Of a stretch of DNA of 64,000 nucleotides, positions 10,855-22,169 are shown in pieces; within the stretch, counting starts at the first letter, position 1; each line of letters starts with the position of its first letter. The DNA comes from Quillaja saponaria. Its lineage: Eukaryota > Streptophyta > Magnoliopsida > Fabales > Quillajaceae. The stretch is from the NCBI GenBank assembly GCA_029379385.1, contig CM055609.1:9796001-9860000 (forward strand), given 5' to 3'. A program made the translations under genes and the position numbers. The notes beneath the pieces were generated by a model. It was not told where the DNA came from. It saw only the letters and a list, made by a program, of their open reading frames with translations, and did not search any database.

Positions 10855-13800
10855 ATGGTAAGTTTGATGAAAGAAGTTTCAGTATTTTTCTTTTTCTTTT
10901 CCGTTCTGTTTTCTCATTAACCAAATGGAGCTTAGGTTAGCTTTTGAACACTTATGGATTTTGTTTTATTTTTAATTATTTCCATGGTTTTTGTATTTGT
11001 AATTCAGGCTGATCCTGAGTTAGAAGCAATCAGACAGAGAAGAATGCAGGAGCTTATGGCTCAGCACGGCGTGGTTAGCATCACCACTTTGAGTATTTAT
11101 TTAAAAATTCACATATAAAAAATATTTTAGAGCTCACATTCTAAGTTTTATGTTGATGTCACTGATAAGCCGTGTTCATAAATAGGGTAATCAACAGAAT
11201 TCTGAGCAGCAAAATGCTCAGGAGGATGCTAAAAGGTAAATTTTTTTTTTTTTTGGGTCTTGGCAGTATTATTCTTTGCTGTTGTAAAATTGTAAAATTG
11301 AAATTTTTCTGAGACAACTAATTGTTTATTTTCTTTTAAAAAATTTTGAGGGATTTTTTTCTTTTTCATTTTCAAGTTAAGATTATTTACATGAAGTCTG
11401 AACTTTGAGATGAATTTAGGGAGGCAGAGGAACGGAGACAAATGATGCTTAGTCAGTTATTGTCAAGTGAAGCACGAGAAAGACGTAAGTTAACTACTGA
11501 ATTTCAAATTATTAGTTGTTAATGGAGACTGCATTTTGGATTGCATAGTCGACAGCCATTGCATTTGCTGAACAATTTATTTGGCTAGTGGTTGTTGAAA
11601 GCCATATTTTTGTTGTTTTATGCTATAAGTTGAATATCTTCTTGCTGTAGAGTTTCTTGGTAGTGTTCATTGGCCATGATATAATATAATTATCCCCTTT
11701 TGCAATCAAGCCGTTAGTGTAAATGATAACTCTGAAGTTAGTTTGGACCATGTTGACAATTGGGAATAGTAGTTGCCTTCTGTGAGAAGATGGAATGTAG
11801 GATACTTTAGAAATTCTAATAAAAAAATATACTTTAGAAATGCAATGATAACCAGTGAATCGAGTTTGGATGCATTCTGTGGCCAATGGGGTTGGATGAC
11901 TCAAATTAAGGTTGTGTAAGATAGGCTGCTTATGGGTGAGAACAACTATGAAGTTTAAGGATTTTAAATGAAAAAAATGGAAGACTAATATAGTGTCTCA
12001 CTGTTAAATTGTTGGAGAAGCTACTTTAAGTATTTGTACATGGTGTCTGATTTAGGAACAAATTTATTTTTACTTAGACACGAAGGAACTTTCTGATTAT
12101 CAAACAAAACTAAAACTAATTTGGAAACATTTAAAACTTAAAAAGCAAGTTGGATGCATACTTAAGTGTAGCTTGATATTTAACCATCCGCAACCTCTAT
12201 TCTATACTACGACATCAATGACAATAAGCCTTAATCCCAAATATTTGGGGGTTGGCTACATGTGTCAAAGAACTAGTTGGCATCCTCCATATGATTCATT
12301 TCCTCCATTCAACCCTGTTCACAGCTTTACTAGTTTCTTAGCCTTTTGCGCACATATTTTTCCTTACTACTTTTAGAAATGTTGCTTTTTTTGTGATCTA
12401 TCTACTTGAATCCTCTAGCTATTCCATACTTGGGAATTTTCATATCTATTGCATAAATTCCAAATCATTTTGACTGTTAAACTCATTTATCTTCAGTTGA
12501 AACTACCCCGACCTTTCATTGTATTATCAGACATACATCTTAGCCACAAGGATATCCATTGATTACATAAAACTCCCAAGTGCACTTTCTGAACTCTATT
12601 CTACCAGCTCAAATTCTATAAGTATGTGATTAATACTCAGAACATTGTTTGGATTCAATACCGGGATTGTGTAGGTCATCTTTACTTGATTCAAGTTCTC
12701 ATGTTCTCTTGTTTCCTCCTCCCTACGTGTGAATAGTTCATAAACAGTACCTTGCGAGTAAAGAATTTGACAAAAATTACTTTAGTTTTAGTCATGTTAA
12801 ATTAAGTTGCTAACATATCCATGGTGGTTGTTTGATGCTCGAAGGGCACATCTGAAATTGAGCTGTTAAACATTTGGTTAGTCGTGGTTGAAACTGATTG
12901 AGTTCTGTTGATGTATTATTGACTGAAAAACAAATTGTACCAGTTGTGCAGGATCTTCAGCGCAAAAGGTTTGATGACGTGGTGTAACATTTAAGGATTT
13001 TTAATTTGAGGTCTAGCTAAGAGGTTGCAAGTTTTGAGTGTACCAGTTGCTGAAACTAGCTTGAAATAGCTCTCGAAAATTACAGGAAGAAAGAACAGAA
13101 GGTGTATGTAGGAGGAAAATGGTGACCTAACTGTCAGACCCATACCCAGCATTTATAGGGATCATACTTGAGAAACTTGGATCACCTTAGTCTTAAAAAG
13201 AAAGAAAGAAGAAACACGAATCACCTTTTAAGTGGAGCTAATTTTTTTGGATAACTTGCATGCTTTTCTGACAATAAATATAATTCCACTCAAAGCATGG
13301 AAGTGCTATACTTGGTTTGCAAGTATAGTAATATGTATTGCATCATATCACCAAGTTTTATTCGTGGTAGATTTGTTTTCTCCATATCCTTCATTTTCTT
13401 AATGTGATTGTCTTCTTTTGCTCTCCTGCTATTGTTATATTCAGTTGCCCGAATTGCTTTGGTGAAACCTGAGAAAGCAAGAGGTGTTGAAGATGTTATA
13501 ATACGAGCTGCCCAAACGGGTCAGATAGCTGAGAAGGTATACTTGATCAATCTTGTGTCTAAGTGCTATACAAATGATTCTTTGTTAATTGTCGGTGTGA
13601 TACTTAATCTTAACTTCTGAAGTATAAAATATACTTTTGGCCACCATATGTTCTATAGCATTTCGAATTAGGTCTATCTAATTCTTTTTGTATAAAATTA
13701 TCAATTAAGTCTTTCAATCTATACTTGTTTGCTAAAATTTGTGGAAGTAGTAGTGTTATTGAAGGCGCGCCTGAGGCGCAAGGTGCAAACCCCCTCGCCT

Positions 13801-14004
13801 CTGCACCTCTAAAGGCAGGCGCTGATACTAAGGCACTGCTTAGGCTCACTAGGCGTGCGCCTTTTTCATGTTTTGAGGCACACTAAAGGCGTTGCAAGTT
13901 ATTATTATTATTTTTTAAATCTTCAGTTTTTTAGTTTCCTCATAAATAGAAAAAGTCAAACATTGGGAAGAGTCCTAATAGAAACCTAAAAGGTCCCTAA
14001 AACA

Positions 14005-14035
<31 letters not shown>

Positions 14036-15874
14036 CCCCTAACACAACAGCTGAACCAAAATCCTGATTCTAAGCAGCCTACTGAGTTTGAGTTTCCTTG
14101 GCCTAAAAACAATCAGTGTAAATATGTCCTACTATCTATCATGTTTTTTAGTTACTAAGTCTTCTTCTTCATCTTCTGCTTAGTCTAATCTCTGCTATTG
14201 TACACAAAAAACAAAGCATTTGTGTGGCTTAAACTTTAACTATATCTGTCCTATTTTGTACCTAAAACAGAGGATACTCAGCAGTAATAATCATTATTAA
14301 ACCTTAGCTATCTCTGCCATCTTTAAGAAAGAAGTATAAATTCAATTTTTACTTGTTAGCTTAGTAGACTACTTGCTTGACATATTTACTTTACCTAGAT
14401 CATTTTTATCAACCTTTACTTTCTACTTGCTGAATTTCTTGCCTATGGATACTTTTTTCTATGTCATAATTTAATGGGGTTAGTTTTTACTTATTGTAAG
14501 CTTGAAATTATTGTATGTAGATTTTTTTATGGTGTGCGCCTAACTTTGCTAAGGCGCGCGCCTTGGCCTTGCCCCTAGGCTCCAAGGACCCCTAGCGCCT
14601 AGGCTCCAGGGACCCCTAGCGCCTAGGTGCGCCTAGAGCCTTTATAACACTGGGAAGTAGCTAGTATGTAGTTCTTTTTGCCCAAAGCCATTATGTATGG
14701 TGATTATGGTTGTTTTGATTTGTATAGAAAATTTGTAGCTCATGACACATCCTAACTTCTAGTGGCTTATCAACAATGACTTGAGTCAGACGAGGAATAA
14801 TAAGTGTACTTAATTAAATTTATTAAATGAAAAAATGAAAAATAAAAATTTTCCCTTCTACCTAAGAAGAGAAGCATAACACAATGTTATTGAGAGAGAA
14901 ACGAGTATGCTATGAAAAGAGTGTGGAGAATACTAGGAAGTAGTGGTCAGAGCTGAAGAGGTTGGATCTGTATCTGGTGACATGGTAAGATGTCTCCACT
15001 GGAGGCGACAGTGAGCAGGAGTATGGTATGGGTATAGACGGTGAGAAGGAGTATGGGTATAGATGATGAGCAGGAGTATGGTATGGGTATAGAGAAAGAA
15101 TGCTAGTCACAGAAGCTGTGTTTTTTTTTTCCTTCTACGAAAAAAAATAGACAGAAGCTGTTCTTCTGATGAATCTGTGGCTCTTATCCTTGTCATTTTC
15201 ACTAATGAGGGATTTGGCAAGAAGAAAGGGGCTAATCCTGGTGCAGGCGTGTTACAGTTTATGGAAACAACTGATAAAAAACATCTCTTTTTTGGTCTCG
15301 CATACAGGCAATTTCATTGTTTCAATAACTGTTCTCCAAAGCTACCGAGCCAAAAGTTGTTTGTTCTGGATGTTTCTTATAAGATTCAACTTCCAAAATA
15401 GGCCCTTAGTAAGTAGGGTTTTCCTTTTATGAAAGTACAGTTTTGGAAGTCTAATTTTCTGTGGAGCCTGCTTTATTGCTTTTTGCTTTCATATTTTTCC
15501 TATCCCTTTAACCCCAAGTGAAAAAAAGAGAAGGAAAAAGAAAGAGACCCAAATCCCAATTGCATAATGAAGGAAAATAGGTAGCCTAAAACCTTTTTTT
15601 TAAGAGCCAATAGGAAGTTCGGATATATGAACTCAAATATTCCTTGTTTATTTACATGTGCAGGTGTCTGAAGAAAGGCTTATATCACTTCTGGAACAGA
15701 TAAACAACCAAACAACTAAACAGACAAAAGTCACAGTAAGTCTTTCAACTGTGATTTAATTAGGGTGTTTACTTGAATGTGATTTTCAAGGTTGTAATAC
15801 TTTCTATGTTGTTGTCATGTATCACTTGTCATCAGATTCAGAGGCGTCGTAGTGTTCTTGATGATGATGATTAG
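10855..15874 (+). CDS. PDCD5: PDCD5-like DNA-binding protein (programmed cell death 5 homologue)
   Basis: Seven coding exons: 10855-10857 (only the ATG), 11008-11073, 11186-11235, 11420-11484, 13445-13536, 15664-15735 and 15836-15874. All have GT..AG ends and consistent phase; the sum is 387 bp, or 128 residues. It starts M-ADPELEAIRQRRMQELMAQHG, continues with a Gln/Glu-rich linker, the helical core RQMMLSQLLSSEARERLARI and VKPEKARGVEDVIIRAAQTG, and ends in TIQRRRSVLDDDD. PDCD5 is a conserved small helical-bundle protein, also found in archaea; in animals it is linked to apoptosis and to the chaperonin CCT, and its plant role is poorly defined. The basic RRR patch followed by an acidic tail is typical. 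Introns 4 and 5 are about 2 kb each and have taken up repeats, including a hAT element. Confidence 0.5.
12224..12264 (+). repeat. Interspersed-repeat tail motif in PDCD5 intron 4
   Basis: A short stretch containing AAGCCTTAATCCCAAAT and TTGGGGGTTGGCTACATG matches a pattern I remember as recurring in plant SINE/LINE 3' regions. Its boundaries cannot be set here; the sequence around it (about 12170-12560) may belong to the same insertion. Confidence 0.5.
13751..14652. mobile_element. Non-autonomous hAT-type element in PDCD5 intron 5
   Basis: The 902-bp element is bounded by a perfect 8-bp duplication GGAAGTAG at 13743-13750 and 14653-14660, the target-site length of hAT transposons. The left end reads TAGTGTTATTGAAGGCGCGC; the right end, reverse-complemented, reads CAGTGTTATAAAGGCTCTAG, so the terminal inverted repeats are imperfect. 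The subterminal regions are full of GGCGC/GCCTAGG motifs, while the interior is AT-rich with a 25-base A run near 14010-14035. There is no transposase reading frame, so it would have been moved in trans. Confidence 0.5.
15011..15094 (+). repeat. Three-copy minisatellite in PDCD5 intron 5
   Basis: The unit GTGAGCAGGAGTATGGTATG plus GGTATAGACG is present at 15011-15040, in shortened form at 15041-15064 (six bases fewer) and again at 15065-15094 with small changes. It is purine-rich and non-coding. Confidence 0.5.
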
Positions 15875-17695
15875 CTCTCAGCCACTTCAAATCGTATACA
15901 ATATTAAGTCCTAAGATGCTTTATGCTGTGTTTACTGAAAAGACTGTTATTTTTGTTTGTGAAGTAAATCTGTGTCTGATTTGTAATTTAGGTTTTTCCT
16001 GCCAGTCCTCCCAATCTAAGCCAGAAACTTTTTCGGTGTATTGAATCTATACCAGTGTGAATTATTACTAGCTTCTGATGGTTAATTCAAGGTTTGAACC
16101 TGACCTCCGCTTTTTGTCATGAATATATTTTGATTAAGTGGTAAGTGGTAACCACATATGAATCCAAACTGGTAAATCCTATAGCTAGTTTGGATGCTTG
16201 TTGAGTATAACTTCAACATTTACATCTAATATGATATGAAATTATTTTCTTGCACCCTCGCTGTCTCTTAAAACTTTGCTGTTGGCAATTTTCCTAAATA
16301 TTTTAAAATATATTGTTGGATAATGCATACCTATTCCAAGTAGGAGACACAAAAATATTAAACAATATTCAAAGTTCGTTAGATTTATGAATTATATAAT
16401 GAAACTTAATTTTCAACTTTCATATTTCTGATCAAGACGGGATCTAATCACATGTTCTTAACGAAGGACTTACATATTTTTTAGTTGATGTATAGACAGT
16501 GAATCATGTTAGGAAGGTGTATATAAATATATATAATATTTTCCCATAAAATATTCAAACAGAACAATTTTCTGTGTTGTGGTGCTTAGATTCTTTGTGA
16601 ATGACTAGATTGTAATGTATATAATCATTGAATAAAGGCACAAAGAGCCTGTATATAATTAGCGCAGACAGAAAACAAAAGTCTCCGTTGATGGTGATAG
16701 TGACATCCAAACATTGCCATCACCCTCAATTATGCAACCACTGACAAATGAAAACTATAAATAAAACAGATAGAAGAGAATAATATGCTCTCTTAAAAAA
16801 CAAAAACAAAGAAATTACTCATATATAAAATAAAAGGAAATTATGATGGAATTCCCTAAACTATAATCATCTTGTCAACTTAGTTCTACAATTTTCAATC
16901 TGATAAATTCAGCCCTTAAACTTTGAAATTTTTAAAAAACTTCACTAGAGGTGCTCAAAATTTAAGTGATTAAATTGATTTAATTAATTTATTTGAATTT
17001 GATTGACACATTTAATTGGGATGAGAGGTTTATAAAAAATGAAATAGGGTTATTTCCATCATATTCTATATCTCGTGAGCCTAACAACAAATTTTTTTAC
17101 CAAAAAAAGAAAATAAAAAGAAGAATTGCTCGAATTTTTTCTATTGTGATATAATAAAATTGATCTAAATGAAATTTGAAGGACTAAATGAATGAATTCT
17201 AGGTTAGGGATCAAATATGAAATTTTACAAACTATAGAAAGGTGTTATTATTATTATCATTATTTTCCTTTTGGTTCGTGCTTCAGTCGCATTCATCGAA
17301 ACCTGGAAAACGCGTTAATTGACAGTCTTTTGCGGCACAAATGATCGATATTGTTACACACGCGCTAGTTAATTGTGGTTATACATCACGTCAACACCGT
17401 TCTTAGTCTCTGATGTGGCCCCCTAATAGTTTCCACTTCCATTGCCACTTATACGGTTGCCTTTTTGTTTTCCTCGAACCAACGAAAAAAAAACGACCAA
17501 ATCTCTCTCTCTCCTCTTTCTCTCTCTATGTTTTCTTCATTTGCTTACTTGATTTTCTCGACACAATTGCAGGTTTTCTGTGATATACCCATATATCCAC
17601 AACCACTTTACAATTCGAAACCGCCTCATTTTCTTGTTTGGAATCTTGTCTTTTGTGTTCCGGTTACCTTAAGTGTCGTTTTCCGGCAGACCCAG
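15875..17695. other. Intergenic plus 5' leader of the TPK gene
   Basis: The first part is the PDCD5 3' UTR. The middle is AT-rich; about 16840-17255 has loosely inverted ends resembling degenerate MITE sequence, which I cannot delimit. From about 17460 the DNA is CT-rich leader. TTGCAG followed by GTTTTC near 17566-17577 could be the acceptor of a 5' UTR intron. Confidence 0.5.
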
Positions 17696-20600
17696 ATGGA
17701 GAAGGAGCCTCTGCTACCATATGTTAGCCCAAAAAAGAAACTTACGCCACCTCAACTCTGCTCACTACCGGAGCATGACGAGATTAAGCTTCCTATAACA
17801 CCTTCATCGTTCAAGGACCGCCTTATCTTTGGTCCTTGTTCGCCACATGATTGTTCGCCCATAGTTGATGCTTTAACACTTTCTCTTAATTCGCCAAGAA
17901 CTTCTGCTTCTTTTTCACAAGACCCTTCAGCCCCACAGGATTTTCAATCCCAATCTTCGCAATCTTGGCTCATTGACCCCAATTACCCACGAAACAAAAC
18001 CAACCTCCATCGCTCCAAAACAGCGCCTGCAATGGCTGTGATCAATGATTTCAACCATCCTGCCGTGCCTAGACCCCAATTTGGCTCTCAATCAATTGTA
18101 CGCCAAGCGGTTATTCTACTTATTGTTTATTTGTCATTAGGAGTGATTATTTATTGGTTCAATCGTGACAATTTTTCAGCTTCTGAGACTCATCCTGTTG
18201 TGGATGCATTATATTTTTGTATAGTGACAATGTGTACAATCGGTTACGGTGATATTACACCAACCAGTACCGTGACAAAGCTGTTTTCAATAATGTTTGT
18301 ACTGGTCGGATTTGGGTTCATTGATATATTACTAACTGGAATGGTTAGTTATGTACTTGATTTGCAAGAGAATTATTTGTTGAGTACTGTGAAGAGCAAG
18401 GCTGAGAAGAAAGCTAAATCATACATATTTGATGTGAAAAAAGGGAGGATGAGGATTAGGATGAAGGTGGCATTGGCATTAGGGGTTGTGGTCCTTTGTA
18501 TCGGCATTGGTGTGTGCGTTATGCATTTTGTGGAGAGGCTTGGATGGTTGGATTCATTTTATCTCTCGGTTATGTCAGTTACTACTGTTGGATATGGTGA
18601 CCGGGCATTCAAGTCATTACCTGGACGTATTTTTGCTTCAATATGGTTGCTTGTGTCAACACTGGCAGTGGCTCGTGCTTTCCTTTATTTAGCCGAGGCA
18701 AGAGTAGATAAGCGGCATAGGAGGATGGCAAACTGGGTTCTTGGTCAGGATATGACCATCTCTCAGTTTCTTGCTGCAGACATAGACAACAATGGTTTTG
18801 TGAGGTATGCACTGCTCTTATTGACATGCCCATGCTGCAAAGTTGTTTAATTGTTGGCATTAGTTTGCTTTTAAAAGGATAGTTGCATGCTTATTTACTT
18901 TCCTAGATGCTTGAAATTCTCGTCTGCTATCTTCTTTATTTTTCTGTTTACTTTTGTCTAGTATCAACATCGTATTCACAATATCTGCAAAGTAGGATGT
19001 TTAGATTTTAGACTTTTATCTGGAAGCCCTTCATATTCAAGAATATTATGTATTGGATGCCAATTTCAGAGTTTTAGAGTTTGATTCTTTTTGGTCTCCA
19101 GAAAGTGTAGACATATTGGATAAGCTGTAGGCTATGAAGCATAGACTCACTGACATGCCATACATCATGCCGTGGACATTGGATAGAGAAATGCTAAAGT
19201 TTGGGCTAGACATTATTGAAATAGGAAAATATGCAAACACGAAGCATTTTCATCTTTCTATACGACATGTCAGGCTGTAGTTTTTCGTCTAAAAGGATTT
19301 CTCCTTAATTTTTCTTTCAAATATATATATATATATAGGTTCCTTTTCTCTTTCTTCGTATTCTTTGTATTTTATTTTGTTGTTTTGTTTTTTCAGAGCA
19401 GCCTGGCTTTCTTGTGCCTTGGTGCATGGACGATAGAGTAATAGACCTCTCCATGTCATAAACTATCTTTTTAGTAAACTTTACCTGAGGCATAATGGAA
19501 CCAGCAAAGTATATTGATCTGGCTATGTTCTCAAATGGTTTCAATGATGTATGTGCAGACAAAATAGCTATCATGTCTTCTGATCAATTTGATTATAAAT
19601 TTATAATCTTTTGCTATGTCGTTTCCAGCTTTTGGTGCAAAGTTTTATCAGGAGCAAACTAATCAACCCAAACTCAAATACTACAAATTTCCAGAAATCA
19701 AAGAAAAGATAATTGCTTACTACTTGAGGACGCCCTTGAAATGAAACAAAATTCCCAGAGTTATTTCGTTTTGATATTATGAAGCATGCCCTTTCTGCAC
19801 ATGCTCACTATTTAGACCAGTGACACCAATTCATTTGGAAGACCCTGAATGTTTCATAGAAGGAGAATTAGGAATGAACATGTATGCTAGTACCTTTGGG
19901 ACACCCCCCCCCCCCCCTCCCAAAAAAAAAAAAAGTGTGATTCATTTATAGATTTCTTATGCTCTAGACATAGTTTAGACTTTAGAAGCATACATATTTA
20001 TTTAACTGAATAATTGGCCAAGGCATTATTCAAGCTGTCACCATATGAATTAGCAAATTTGAGAAAGCTTTGCAGTGCATTACTGCAGTGTTGTTCTGGT
20101 ACTACTTCATCAATGGCTGTGTAGGAACGAGAAAGACTTGACATGCTTGATGCCTCTTCCTTTGTTCCTCCTGATATAGTTTGCTTTCCAATTCGGAGAA
20201 CCTTAAACAAATACAGCTTCTTTGTGGAGACTCATCCTTCAAATACATCTCAGAGACCTATATTTTTTCCATTGCTTGCATCATCCATCATGGTCTAGTC
20301 TCATATGACTTTCAGATCTGAGTTTGGCTTCTCCTTTGTTGATACCATATTGAAAGCATGAGAGCCCCCTTTTTCCATTGAGACTCCTGTATCATATCTG
20401 CTCCTTCTAGTTCAAGACCAACAGATCTCACAGTACTGCAATTTCTTATTCTACATGGCTCTTTTTAGTTTACACTCATAATAGTTTGCTTAGGAGCCTT
20501 GATCTCAAATTTCTATGACAACTTTAAAATTAAACCTTTCTCACTGCTCCTTTTAGTTGAAGACCAACATATCTCCCAAGTCACAACACTGCAATTTCTT

Positions 20601-22169
20601 ATTCTACATGGCTCTTTAAGTAATTAGTTTATACTCATAATAGTTTGCTTAAGAGCTTTGATCTCCAATTTCTACGCCAACTTTAAAGTTTAAACATTTC
20701 TCACTACTCCTTCTAGTTGAAGACCAACATATCTCACAACATTGCAATTTCTTTCTTCAAATACCTACATGGATCTTTTTAGTTTACACTCATAATAGTT
20801 TGCTTATGAGCCTCCTTCTTCAATCTCTACTCTAACTTTAAACCTTTCTCACTGTTAAACCCTGGTTTAGATCTTTATTCATGTGTATGTTGTCCTTCCA
20901 TTTTTAGTATTTTCTCCTCCTAATTTGTGGAATAAAGTTTATCCCTACATCTGTCTGTCTGTCTCTCTTGTTCAGTTTGCTGATTACACTTCACAATTCC
21001 TTCCCATGAGATTGAGTGGAAATACATTTTACTGACTATTACGGACATTCATGCTCTGATTCCTTGTTAAATATCCAACTAAGAAGCTGAATCCATTAAT
21101 TAGGTGGAAGTGAATAGGTAAACTTGAACCCAACTGTACAGGTGTTGTAGAAAAGACATGCTTGACTAGAACAATAAGAAGAGAAATGATATGGCTTAAC
21201 CAGCCTAACATAGACCAAGAAGCTTGCTTGTGTAGTCCTGGAAGACATATAACACTGGTTCTGCTATCAAGTCAAAGAATCTCACTCGAAAATTTTAAGG
21301 CATTTATTGGAAGAACAACGTCATAAACCCATTTGAATATAATTGCTCAGTTTTCACATAATTACAGTCAGAGTGCCGTTTATGTATTTTGAGAATCTAA
21401 ATCTTTTACATATTAGTTATCTTTTCCCTATTATGGTAATTGCAGCTGATATTTTTTTTCATATGCCTCTTGTCAATATTTTTCTTTTGAAAACCTGACA
21501 ATTAGTTCATGACAGAATGTGGCAACTGTTTGTACTAAATAATCATCAATGTTTTTGAATCTTTGTTCATTTCATATTTCATGGTAATCTAGTAATTCCA
21601 CGAGTGAGCAAAGTAGTGTTATATGGGTTTTGCATTGGTTGTAATAGTATTGACATGGTTTGTATCATATATCTTACCGATGGTTAAAACGAGTACTTGC
21701 TTTTCAAATTTTGGCTTCCTATCATCTATGGAATCAGAACTACTCTTTTGCATATATATATATGAAATTCTCTTGTTCTCACGGTAGTGGCTATTACTTA
21801 ATTTGTACTTTTGGATTATGGACAAATATTTAGTTCTTGGAATGCCCTGTGAGTTAGCTTATTCTGTTATAATCTCACAACTTATAACTTGTATTTTGCT
21901 TTTGCCAATGCTGTTAAATTTATTTTATCATTATTATTCAAGCTGCACCTTTTTTTTTCTTTCTTCAGTGTTTCAATTCTGCATTTTCGTTGTGTATTAA
22001 TATTTGATTTTATACATTCAGCAAATCAGAATATGTCATATACAAGCTTAAAGAGATGGGAAAAGTATCAGAGAAAGACATCATGCAGATCTGCAATAAG
22101 TTTGATAGGCTAGACACTGGTAACTGTGGAAAGATAACTCTTGCTGATCTCATGGAGAGTCATCATTGA
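17696..22169 (+). CDS. TPK: Two-pore domain K+ channel (TPK/KCO family)
   Basis: Two exons, 17696-18804 and 22022-22169, with consistent phase (AG+C); 1257 bp, 418 residues. The cytosolic N-terminus contains RSKTAP (106-111), which fits a mode I 14-3-3 site. Transmembrane segment 1 is at about 136-154; the first pore has filter TIGYGD (181-186) and the second TVGYGD (297-302), each followed by a hydrophobic helix. The C-terminus has an EF-hand loop DIDNNGFVSKSE (362-373) with all expected ligands and a second, degenerate one (DTGNCGKITLAD). Family members are dimeric, K+-selective channels, mostly of the vacuolar membrane, controlled by Ca2+ and 14-3-3 proteins. It is closest to the TPK2/TPK5/TPK3 group by memory. 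An in-frame ATG 77 codons upstream (17465) exists; I prefer 17696 because MEKEPLL resembles the family start and the upstream part looks like leader. The 3.2-kb intron interrupts the first EF-hand codons. Confidence 0.5.
20401..20854 (+). repeat. Three tandem ~150-bp units in the TPK intron
   Basis: Units at about 20401-20546, 20547-20706 and 20707-20854 share, in order, CTCCTTCTAGTT, AAGACCAACA, CACTGCAATTTCTT, TACATGG, TTTACACTCATAATAGTTTG, GAGC, TCT(C)CAATTTCTA and AACTTTAAA, and end in TTTCTCACT. They are diverged by many substitutions and small indels, so the duplication is not recent. Confidence 0.5.

Noticed and set aside
15169..15432. Two overlapping + strand frames in PDCD5 intron 5
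   Set aside because: They sit in a well-defined intron, resemble no family I know and have no splice connection to the PDCD5 frame.
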